From contig CAJVYZ010000049.1 in NCBI GenBank assembly GCA_913009915.1, positions 1 through 10,229 of the forward strand: DNA of 10,229 bases, read 5' to 3'. Below are positions 1-6,755 of this stretch, piece by piece (the first letter of the stretch is position 1; each line of letters opens with the position of its first letter). This stretch comes from an uncultured Gemmatimonadota bacterium. GTDB taxonomy: Bacteria > Gemmatimonadota > Gemmatimonadetes > Gemmatimonadales > GWC2-71-9. A model generated the notes under the pieces. It saw only the letters and a program-made list of their open reading frames with translations, made no database searches and was not told where the DNA came from. The position numbers and the translations under genes are program-made.

Positions 1-142
1 GGCCGAGGTGAGGTGAGCTATTGTATGGGAAGGTGATTAGATGTGTGGTTGAGAAGTGACGTATATATGACAAGTAGACCTATGTATTAGTGAGTGGGTG
101 ACTTCAAGAAGAAGTAGAGAGTAGTTTTTTTGTTTTTTTTTT
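1..142. other. Non-genomic junk tail and T-run before the adapter
   Basis: I see no gene here. The first 124 bases are strongly skewed, with 9 C against about 45 G, unlike the balanced G+C-rich DNA after 209. They are followed by seven T, one G and ten T at 125-142, which abut the outer end of a sequencing adapter. Read on the minus strand this is insert, adapter, A-run, then noise: the usual appearance of a short-insert Illumina read that ran off the end of its fragment. It should be trimmed and not interpreted as biology. Confidence 0.93.
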
Positions 143-208
143 CAAGCAGAAGACGGCATACGAGATATATCAGTGTGACTGGAGTTCAGACGTGTGCTCT
201 TCCGATCT
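143..208 (+). other. Illumina TruSeq-type P7 adapter with index (contamination)
   Basis: The 24-base P7 flow-cell sequence (CAAGCAGAAG...CGAGAT) is at 143-166, the eight bases ATATCAGT are at 167-174, and the 34-base index-read/adapter segment (GTGACTGGAG...CTTCCGATCT) is at 175-208. All parts match the standard adapter as I know it, without an error I can see. On the read strand the index is ACTGATAT, which from memory fits TruSeq LT index 25 (ACTGAT plus AT). Genomic DNA begins at 209. Any reading frame crossing this segment is artificial. Confidence 0.98.
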
Positions 209-1868
209 GCTCGTCGTTCTGAAGCTTGGCCAGCAGGTTCAGAATCGCCGCCTGCACCGAAACGTCGAGGGCACTGGTGGGTTCGTCGCACACCACAATC
301 CGGGGATCTCCGGCGAAAGCTCGGGCAATCGCGACCCGCTGTTTTAGGCCACCTGAGAGCTGGCGCGGCCGCATGTCGAGGTGACGGGGCGATAGACGCA
401 TCGCCTCCGCGAGATCCTCTACCCGCTGGTCGGCCTCCGCCCCATCGACGCCGGTGAGCTTGGTGACCGTGCGTCGCAGAATACGGCGCACAGTCCACAT
501 CCGGTTGAGGGCGGAATCCGGGTTCTGGAACACCATCTGCATGGCCCGCACCGCCTCGGCGCGACGGTCGGCGACGGTTGGCTTCATGGCTTTGCCGTCG
601 AGGGTGATCTCGCCTCCCTCGTCGAGGGCATTAACCCCAATCAGGGTTTTGGCCAATGTGCTCTTACCCGAACCCGACTCGCCGACCAGGCCGAGAGTCT
701 CACCCTCGGAGAAACCGAGGTCCACGCTCACGAGGGCCGGGATATCCTCGCCCCTTTGCTTAAAGGTAGTCGAGACGCCGGTGAGCTCGATGATCGTCTT
801 GTCACCGACTCGACTCTCGATGGCGTGCTCCGGTGGTTTGGGCATATCGGCGATCCGGTCGCTGTGGTGACAGCGAGCCAGGTGCCCGCCTCCCAGGTCG
901 ACCATCGGAGGCGACTCGGTGCGACAGATGTCGTCGGCCAGCGAGCATCGGTCGACGTAGACGCAGGTGGGAAGTTCATCGCCGATCTGGGGAAGGTTGC
1001 CCGGAATGGTGAAAAGGGCACGATCGGTCTTGCGGAGGCCCTTGCGGGGGATGCTGTTGAGCAACCCGACGGTGTACGGGTGGTTGGGGTTGTCGAAGAC
1101 CTCGACAGCGTTCCCTTCTTCGACCACTTTGCCCGCATACATGACGCCGACCCGGTCACACATGGTGCGGATCACACCGAGGTTGTGGGCAATGAGGAGT
1201 ATCGCCGCGCCGATATCAGCCCGAAGCCCGCGGACGAGATCTAGCACTTCGGCCTCGACCGTGGCGTCGAGGCCGGTGGTTGGCTCATCGAGGACCAAAA
1301 GCTCCGGGTCGGAAGCCAGCGCCATGGCGATCACGACGCGCTGCAGCATTCCCCCCGAAAGCTGATAGGGGAATCGGTCGAGCACACTGCCGGGATCGCC
1401 GATGTGAACCTTCACAAGTGCTTCTCGCGCCTTGTCCTCGGCTGTGTTCTTGTCGTGGCCCAAGACGGTGAAACACTCGGTTACCTGCCGGCCGATGCGC
1501 AATGTCGGGTTCATCGCCGCCACCGGGTCCTGGTAGACCATCGAAGCATGTTGCGATCGCATACCACGAAGCTCACGTTCCGACATCGCGGTTACATCCT
1601 CGCCGGCAATGTGAACGGTACCTCCGGTGATGCGACCGTTCGATGGCAGGTAGCGCATGGCGGCATAGGCAGTTGTGCTCTTACCGCACCCCGACTCACC
1701 AACCAGGCCATACGCTTCGCCGGCACCGATGGTGAACGTGACGCCGCGGAGCACCTCTCGGGGTACGCCGCGAACGATGTAGGCGAGCTTGAGATCCTCG
1801 ACAACGAGTGCGTCTCGAGCCGGGGGACCGGCGCCGGAGTCTTGTGATGGTTCTGCGACGATTGTCAT
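209..1868 (-). CDS. Fused two-domain ABC importer ATPase (DppD-DppF type), 3' end missing
   Basis: This is the ATP-hydrolysing subunit of the peptide/opine-type importer, a cytoplasmic protein carrying both ATPase halves on one chain. In domain 1, Walker A is GESGCGKST (57-65), the Q-loop is Q113, the signature LSGGMLQ is at 170-176, Walker B is LVLDEP (191-196) and the switch histidine is H228. An oligopeptide-type extension follows with Cys 302, 308, 315 and 333, the C-x5-C-x6-C-x17-C spacing common in DppD/OppD proteins. In domain 2, Walker A is GESGSGKST (396-404), Q448, the signature LSGGLKQ is at 504-510 and Walker B is VVCDEP (525-530). The last fully genomic codon is residue 553. The frame then reads adapter as IGRAHV and stops at 186-188, so the second switch histidine and C-terminal extension are absent because the contig ends, not because the gene is broken. 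The ATG overlaps the upstream permease stop by 4 bp (ATGA), which suggests coupled translation. The substrate cannot be read from the ATPase. Confidence 0.95.
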
Positions 1869-2803
1869 GCCTTGTTCACCCTATCGATAGTGTCGGCGAC
1901 CAGATTGACCGCGATGACGAGTGCAGCAATGGCGAGCGCCGGAAACACGGTGGGCCACCACTGGTTCGACTGAATAAGCACGAAAGTTTGGTTGATGTCG
2001 ACACCCCAGTCAGGAGTGGTCACGTCGCCGGACGCGATGCCCAGAAAAGCGAGTGTTGCCACGGTGAAAATGGCGTAACCGAGCCGTACAGTCAGCTCCA
2101 CCACAACCGTGCCGGTGATGTTGGGGTATATCTCCCGTGTCATGATGAAGAAACCGCCTTCACCTCTGAGTCGAGCTGACGTCACGTAGTCGAGTTCGGC
2201 CTCAGCGATCACCGCCGCGCGAATCGTTCTGGTGACCACTGGTGTGAACAACACCGCGATCACTGTGATGATCACAACGCGGGAGGTGCCCAGGGTGGTG
2301 GCCGCCAGCAGGGCGAGCAGGATAACGGGGATGGAAAGAAATCCTTCGATGATCCGACTGATGACATCATCGACTATCCCGCGATAGAAGCCTGTGACCA
2401 GGCCGAGCAATGTGCCCATTATGACGGCGAGGATCGCCGCGGACGGCGCGGTGAGGAGCACGCTCCTGGAACCCCAAATGACGCGGGAGTATACGTCTCG
2501 ACCGATCTGATCAGTGCCAAACCAGGCTTCGCTGCTCGGCGGCAGGCGGGCACCCAGAATACTGCCGTCGGCGAGGCGCACCGGATCGAGCGGATCGTAT
2601 CGAGCGATGACGTCGGCGAACAGGCCGCAAAAGATCCAAAAAGCGACAATAAGGGTGCCGATGACGAAGGCGGGGCTCCGATAGAGGAGCCGCAGCCGTT
2701 CCCTACGGGCCTGCCTGCGTTCGGCGGCCCGGTCGATTTCGGGTTCAACTGCTGCTGGCACGAGGTCGGTCTCCGGCCCGCCGCTTCCGTTGTCGTCGCT
2801 CAT
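1865..2803 (-). CDS. ABC importer permease, DppC/OppC type
   Basis: This is the second membrane subunit of the importer, which with its partner forms the path through the inner membrane. The 312-residue length is normal. A charged cytoplasmic N-terminus (about 1-42) leads into a first membrane segment (about 45-68). Then comes the family signature FGTDQIGRDVYSRVIWGSR (95-113), typical of DppC/OppC rather than DppB/OppB proteins. The ATPase-docking EAA loop lies at about 201-229, ending in REIYPNI. Several further hydrophobic segments follow. The ATG at 2803 has AAGGG a few bases upstream and lies 10 bp after the stop of the first permease. The stop codon shares bases with the ATPase start. 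The order and spacing place it third of four genes in one operon. What it transports is not visible. Confidence 0.96.
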   Translation of the reverse strand: MSDDNGSGGPETDLVPAAVEPEIDRAAERRQARRERLRLLYRSPAFVIGTLIVAFWIFCGLFADVIARYDPLDPVRLADGSILGARLPPSSEAWFGTDQIGRDVYSRVIWGSRSVLLTAPSAAILAVIMGTLLGLVTGFYRGIVDDVISRIIEGFLSIPVILLALLAATTLGTSRVVIITVIAVLFTPVVTRTIRAAVIAEAELDYVTSARLRGEGGFFIMTREIYPNITGTVVVELTVRLGYAIFTVATLAFLGIASGDVTTPDWGVDINQTFVLIQSNQWWPTVFPALAIAALVIAVNLVADTIDRVNKA

Positions 2804-2813
2804 GTCAAGCCCT

Positions 2814-3767
2814 TCATCCCTTGATATCGAGTCGGGCCCGGGGGTTCATCCAGGCAATGGTGATGTCGGCGGCGAGGGTTGCGATCATGAAGATGATGGC
2901 AACCGTGATTATGCCCGCCTGAAGGATGGCCAGATCCTGCTTCTGAGCAGCACCCAGGATCAGATTTCCCAGACCCTTATAGTTGAAGAGGACCTCGAGG
3001 GCGACCAGGCCGCCGAAGAGATAGCCGATCTGGGTGCCGATCACGGCCACGGTCGGCTGGAGTGAGTTGCGCAGGATGTGCCCGCTCACGACCTTGCGAT
3101 TACTGAGTCCTTTCATGTACGCCGTGCGGGTGTAGTCGGCCTCGATGGCTTCGATCGACCCCGCTCGGGCAACTCGGGCGATGTAGCCGAAATACACCAA
3201 CAGGATCGCCAGCGCCGGGAGCATGAGGTAGTTGAGCTGTGTCAACAGACTGGACCCGTCTGGCGCGTCGGCAATGGCCGGGAACCACCCGAGTCGGATG
3301 CCGACGAAATACTGCAACATGATTCCCGAGACGAACTCAGGAATCGCCGCACTGGATACTCCTACCGTGACAATTGACCGGTCTATCAGCGTGTCTTTCT
3401 TACGCGCGGCATAGACCCCAGCGGCGATGCTGATGGGAATTGTCATTGCAAGAGCGAAGGCAACGAGCAGAGCCGAGCGACCTAACGCCGGAATTATCAA
3501 ACCGCGTACGGGTGTGTCTAGCTCGTAGGAGACGCCGAAGTCGAATGTGGCTGTGTCAACCAGCAGTCTCCCAAACTGCGTGAACATGGGGTCGTCAGAC
3601 CCGATCCGGTCCCGAATCAGCTGATACGTCTCTTCGGAGGCGAAGGGACCGGCGATGGTGCGGGCCGGATCGCTGGGGAACACGCCGGTGAGCAGGAACA
3701 CGATGACGATCAGGATGAACAGTGTCACCAGCGACAGCGCCAGTCGTCTGAGAATGAATCGTCCCAT
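2814..3767 (-). CDS. ABC importer permease, DppB/OppB type
   Basis: This is the first membrane subunit of the importer. The 317-residue protein begins MGRFILRRLALSLVTLFIL, the usual short basic start plus first membrane helix (about 9-30) of DppB/OppB proteins, followed by the outer loop with FPSDPAR and a DFGVSY segment (76-81) in the position where this family has its conserved FGxS motif. The EAA docking loop is at about 206-238 (DYTRTAYMKGLSNRK, then ILRNSLQP). The C-terminal helices include FGGLVALEVLFNYKGLGNL, a strongly conserved segment of the family. The start codon is preceded by only a weak ribosome site (GGGA just upstream). A 94-bp gap with a stem-loop separates it from the binding-protein gene upstream; 10 bp separate it from the next permease. 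Confidence 0.96.
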   Translation of the reverse strand: MGRFILRRLALSLVTLFILIVIVFLLTGVFPSDPARTIAGPFASEETYQLIRDRIGSDDPMFTQFGRLLVDTATFDFGVSYELDTPVRGLIIPALGRSALLVAFALAMTIPISIAAGVYAARKKDTLIDRSIVTVGVSSAAIPEFVSGIMLQYFVGIRLGWFPAIADAPDGSSLLTQLNYLMLPALAILLVYFGYIARVARAGSIEAIEADYTRTAYMKGLSNRKVVSGHILRNSLQPTVAVIGTQIGYLFGGLVALEVLFNYKGLGNLILGAAQKQDLAILQAGIITVAIIFMIATLAADITIAWMNPRARLDIKG

Positions 3768-3861
3768 TTATCCCAGCAACGTAGAGATGCTCTTCACCCT
3801 TCTTGTCAATCGCCACGGGGACCGGGCCGCCCGCATCCCCATGGCGCTGACTTGATCCGAC
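3768..3861 (-). other. Operon-internal gap with a stem-loop between binding protein and permease
   Basis: The gap contains a stem-loop at 3817-3840: GGGGA (3817-3821) pairs with TCCCC (3836-3840), and after a small internal loop CGGG (3823-3826) pairs with CCCG (3830-3833) around a three-base loop. In the transcribed direction no U-run follows, so it does not look like a full intrinsic terminator. In many importer operons a hairpin in this place protects the upstream binding-protein message and lowers permease expression. That role is an inference here. Confidence 0.5.
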
Positions 3862-5577
3862 CTAGCCGCTCAGAGAGGCTCCGTTCACAATGATGTGACC
3901 CAACGGGGTGAAGACTATCCCCTCGACACCTGCCCTTGTTGCCGACAGGTAGTCGAAGAAGTACGGGTAGATAGCCGGCACGTTGTCCCAGAGATGCTTT
4001 TGGATCGATCCGATGGCCGTCTTCTGACCCTGAACATCAATCGCGCTCTGATAGTCCTTCACCAGAGCGTCGAAGTCGGCATTGGCATATACCGACGAGT
4101 TCCACACACCGTTGGTCTCCAGTGCCGAAGTGAGATACACGTCCGGTGTCGGGCGATGACCGTAGTCGACGATCCCGAACTCACTGGAATTGAAGCACGG
4201 TGGCTCACCTTCAGCGCTCTCAGGACACCAGCTGTCTCCATAGAACGTGGCCTGGGGATGCTGATTGACTGCAAGGTCGAAGCCGGCGTCTGCTGCGTTG
4301 CGCTGGATGATCGCTGCCAGGTCCGGAATCTCCTGAAGGTCGCCGTGATTGATCGCGCTGGAGAGGCCGTCAGGGAATCCGGCCTCGGACAACAAGGCGC
4401 GGGCCCCGTCGATATCGCGGGTCCGCTGTGGCACCGCGTCGGGGTCGTAGAACGGCAGGCTCTTGACGATCGGATGGTCGTTTGCGATCCGGGCTTTCCC
4501 TCCATACAGCAGCGTCACCATCTCCTCACGGTCGATCGAGAGGGCCATCGCTTGGCGCACCCGAGGGTCAGCACCGCTGAACTGGCCCTGAGCAGTGTTG
4601 AACCACACCTGACGGTGGGTTGCCGCCTCGGTCTGGGTCACAACAAAATCGGGATTATCGAGGAGTCCCTCGCCGCCGATCACCGAGAACTGCTGGATGG
4701 CGTCGACTGCGCCGTCCTGAAGTGCAATGACCATGGTATCGGTAGATTCGAACTGCTGAAGCTCGACCGAATCGAGAAACACGTCGCCGCCCCACCAGTT
4801 CGGGTTGGGTGAGTATTTCACGGTCTGACTCTCGACATAGCTGTCGAGGATCCACGCCCCGGTCCCGGCCGGTCGGCCGTCCAAAGTGGTCCCGACCTCG
4901 TAATCGGCAGGTGTGATCAACGACTGGGCATTGAACGTCGACACCAGCACCGGGAAGTTCCCGTTGGGACTCACCAGGGTGATGACAGCCACCGCCGGAT
5001 CCGACGCGTCGGTCGACCCTTCGGCGACCACACTGCCAAGACCGGCATTGTTGGCGGCGGCCATACGATCCATTGTCGCCGCCACATCGGCCGACGTGAA
5101 GTCCGAACCGTCCTGCCACTTGACACCCTGACGAAGCTGGAAGGTCCACACGTCGCCTACCTCGTTGGTTTCCCAACTTGTGGCCAGACCTGTATCACCA
5201 AGGGTCACCCCGTCATCGGAGACGGCAACCAGATACTCGAAACTCTGCGCCAGCACGCTATAGGTGCCTAGGTCCAACATGTTGACCGGATCGAGCGGGC
5301 TAGACGGAGTCTGGATGGCGATAACTATCGAACCGCCCGCGACCGGAGCCACCGTAGTCGCAGTCGCCGCCGCCGCCCCGGCCGCTGTTGTCGTGGTGAC
5401 AGCAGCCTCGCCACTCGCCGCGATGACCACTGACATGAACGGTAAACCAAGCCCCAGGATGGCTCCCCGTCGCAGAAAATCGCGGCGGCTTATCTTCCCC
5501 CCGGCGTAATGCTCAATGAGATCCAACTCGACAGGATTCGCTGAGCGGCGAGCCCAATCAAAACTTTTCCAATCCAT
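3862..5577 (-). CDS. Extracytoplasmic solute-binding protein, family 5, with Tat signal
   Basis: This is the receptor of the importer. It should capture the solute outside the membrane and deliver it to the permeases. From ATG 5577 it has 571 residues, normal for SBP family 5. The N-terminus has a long charged leader, the twin-arginine motif SRRDFLR (30-36) and a hydrophobic stretch AILGLGLPFMSVVIAA, so export folded through the Tat pathway is likely. There is no lipobox cysteine. A Thr/Ala-rich linker (about 60-82) joins the signal to the mature domain. WTFQLRQGVKWQDG then FTSADV (about 144-165) is the hallmark of the family. I chose 5577 rather than the longer start at 5619 because AGAGGAAG lies 7 bases upstream of it, while the longer start has no clear ribosome site and adds 14 residues of little character. 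Family 5 proteins bind di- or oligopeptides, opines, nickel or glutathione; I cannot choose among these. It is the first gene of the operon. Confidence 0.93.
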   Translation of the reverse strand: MDWKSFDWARRSANPVELDLIEHYAGGKISRRDFLRRGAILGLGLPFMSVVIAASGEAAVTTTTAAGAAAATATTVAPVAGGSIVIAIQTPSSPLDPVNMLDLGTYSVLAQSFEYLVAVSDDGVTLGDTGLATSWETNEVGDVWTFQLRQGVKWQDGSDFTSADVAATMDRMAAANNAGLGSVVAEGSTDASDPAVAVITLVSPNGNFPVLVSTFNAQSLITPADYEVGTTLDGRPAGTGAWILDSYVESQTVKYSPNPNWWGGDVFLDSVELQQFESTDTMVIALQDGAVDAIQQFSVIGGEGLLDNPDFVVTQTEAATHRQVWFNTAQGQFSGADPRVRQAMALSIDREEMVTLLYGGKARIANDHPIVKSLPFYDPDAVPQRTRDIDGARALLSEAGFPDGLSSAINHGDLQEIPDLAAIIQRNAADAGFDLAVNQHPQATFYGDSWCPESAEGEPPCFNSSEFGIVDYGHRPTPDVYLTSALETNGVWNSSVYANADFDALVKDYQSAIDVQGQKTAIGSIQKHLWDNVPAIYPYFFDYLSATRAGVEGIVFTPLGHIIVNGASLSG

Positions 5578-5667
5578 GCTGCCACTTCCTCTTGGTCCAG
5601 GGTGACGGAGAGTCGACATCGTCTTGCCCGCGCGAACGAGATCGATGGCAACAACTCCCCGGAGGAA

Positions 5668-5696
5668 AACGTAGTCTGTTCGCTAGAGCGAAGCAA
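5668..5696 (-). promoter_or_regulatory. Weak promoter candidate for the importer operon
   Basis: On the minus strand TTGCTT (5696-5691) and TACGTT (5673-5668) are 17 bases apart. Each matches only three of six positions of the sigma-70-type consensus, so the optimal spacing is the main support. The 14-base palindrome TTCGCT-AG-AGCGAA (5679-5692) sits in the spacer and overlaps the -35 element, where a repressor would act. The start codon at 5577 lies about 90 bases downstream. Confidence 0.2.
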
Positions 5697-5701
5697 CTGA
5701 G

Positions 5702-5730
5702 TGTCGCGATCGAGTGGGATGATCGCGACA
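5702..5730. promoter_or_regulatory. Perfect 10-bp inverted repeat, operator-like
   Basis: TGTCGCGATC (5702-5711) and GATCGCGACA (5721-5730) are exact reverse complements separated by nine bases. The arm core CGCGATC recurs at 5735-5741. The element lies about 125 bases upstream of the binding-protein start and just upstream of the weak promoter candidate. This suits a site for a dimeric regulator, perhaps an activator, but it could instead form a hairpin in RNA. No regulator gene is visible in the window. Confidence 0.45.
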
Positions 5731-6150
5731 AGACCGCGATCTCTGGCGAGAAGACTGTCTCGGATCTCACCGTGGGGGATACCCTGGACCGCGATGTGGT
5801 ACCAACCGCAGCGCGGTACACAACCGGGGAGAATGGCTGGCGAGCGGCCATGCCAAACCCGGAAAGGAATCGTGCCGAGCGCTTCCGGGCGTGGATCACA
5901 GAAGACCTCCTCCCAACCTGTAGTCCTGCCCCAAGCCCGGGCGCCCAGCCCTCGAGAAGCGCCCTGGGATGTTCGCGCAGGAATCCGCCCGCCTGGCCAC
6001 TGCTCTGGAGCGTCGCCACCCCGAGGACGAGTGCTAGAGCTGGCGCGCCAACGGTCACTCGGTCGGATAGGTGCGCCGCCGAGCGCATTCGTGCCGATTC
6101 TGCACACGTGCGAGCCTTGGCGATATGACGCACGTTCCGGTGATCGCCTG

Positions 6151-6339
6151 CTACAGCGGGTGCCCGCTGATTGGCCTTCGCGAAGTAAAGGCCAACGCCG
6201 TGATGTGGGCGGCGGTGGCCGCCGTGAAGTGACCGGTGTGTCTCCGGCACCTGATGCAGTGGCAATTGATGACGTGTCGCAGCGGACCGTCGGCCCGGTA
6301 GGTCAAGGCGTTGCACAGGCAAGACCCGGTTTGGCTCAC
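6151..6339 (-). pseudogene. Truncated GFA-family protein (N-terminal half only)
   Basis: The first ~52 residues from a GTG at 6339 fit the CENP-V/GFA (glutathione-dependent formaldehyde-activating enzyme-like) fold. The start MSQTGSCLCNALTYRADG gives the first Cys pair (C7, C9). CHCIRCRRHTGHF (26-38) gives the zinc cysteines C26, C28 and C31. Family members usually have 120-150 residues with a second CGxCG zinc motif. Here similarity stops near residue 52 and a stop follows codon 62. I found no CGxCG-coding sequence in the next couple of hundred bases on that strand. The protein is therefore probably a remnant, although an assembly error could give the same picture. No clear ribosome site precedes the GTG. 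The real family function is uncertain; many members are not formaldehyde enzymes. Confidence 0.7.
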
Positions 6340-6437
6340 GTCGAGTGACGAGCCACATGAAGAACGGCCCCCCGGGGGAAACTAGTCGGGTGCGCTCACC
6401 GCTTTCCGGTCAAACTCCGGCCTAGACGGCACCTGTC
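6340..6437. other. Short gap between two divergent partial genes
   Basis: These 98 bases separate the GFA remnant (minus strand) from the short stress protein (plus strand). They include the self-complementary run CCCCCGGGGG (6369-6378). An in-frame stop (TAG, 6423-6425) lies 12 bases before the stress-protein ATG, and no other frame encodes its missing first strand. I see no convincing promoter. Confidence 0.4.
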
Positions 6438-6755
6438 ATGCATGTCAAGCCGAGACTGAACACGGATTCCCTGGTCAGCACTGCGCTGACGACCACCTCC
6501 GCCGAGCGGACCAAGCCGCTGGTAGCCGCCTTGGGCGCGAAGGGGGTAGACGCCAAGTCCACCTGGCGCACGACGGAGAACAAGACGGCCAAGGCGATCA
6601 TGGACACGATGGTCGAGCTGGAGATTGACCTCCTCGTCATCGGAAGCCACGGACAGGGAAGGTTCGAGGGACTGTTGGGCTCCACCGGGACCAAGCTGGT
6701 TCGCCACGCCCCGGCATCTGTGCTCGTGTTGCGGGAACCCAACAGCAAGGCCTGA
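6438..6755 (+). CDS. Universal stress protein (UspA family), lacks the usual N-terminus
   Basis: This is a cytoplasmic nucleotide-binding protein of the universal stress family. The C-terminal half is clear: EIDLLVIGSHGQG, then LLGST and TKLVRHAPASVLVLR. The ATP-binding motif reads G69-x2-G72-x8-G81-S82, one residue shorter than the classic G-x2-G-x9-G-S/T. At 105 residues it is about 40 short of normal. It opens with MHVKP, which aligns with the second beta strand (LHV-P), so the first strand with its conserved Asp and the first helix are missing. A stop 12 bases upstream in frame rules out a longer version, and no ribosome site precedes the ATG. It may be a 5'-truncated remnant or a minimal variant. 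It converges on the MFS gene and has divergent neighbours upstream, so it is not in an operon. Confidence 0.75.
   Translation: MHVKPRLNTDSLVSTALTTTSAERTKPLVAALGAKGVDAKSTWRTTENKTAKAIMDTMVELEIDLLVIGSHGQGRFEGLLGSTGTKLVRHAPASVLVLREPNSKA

Larger units (their letters stand above)
5578..6179. other. About 600 bases without a convincing gene; leader of the importer operon
   Basis: Frames are open on both strands here, as expected in G+C-rich DNA, but none gives a protein I recognise. The half near the importer holds dyads at 5679-5692 and 5702-5730 and a shorter one (GTACC at 5799-5803 with GGTAC at 5815-5819), so part is probably promoter and leader. On the plus strand around 5811-5920 the frame contains ERNRAERFRAWITEDL, which faintly resembles the C-terminus of a LysR regulator, but nothing around it supports a complete regulator gene. 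The distal half may be debris from the truncated GFA gene that ends beside it. Confidence 0.55.

Noticed and set aside
142..498. A 118-residue minus-strand frame crossing the adapter
   Set aside because: It overlaps the ATPase out of frame and its end is translated adapter; not a gene.
3895..4812. A 305-residue plus-strand frame opposite the binding-protein gene
   Set aside because: It is antisense to a clear family 5 binding protein and shows no domain of its own; a shadow of G+C-rich codon use.
5490..6358. Long minus-strand frames upstream of the binding-protein start
   Set aside because: They have no recognisable domain, are Arg/Ser/Pro-rich as expected from chance open frames in G+C-rich DNA, and one runs out of frame into the binding-protein gene.
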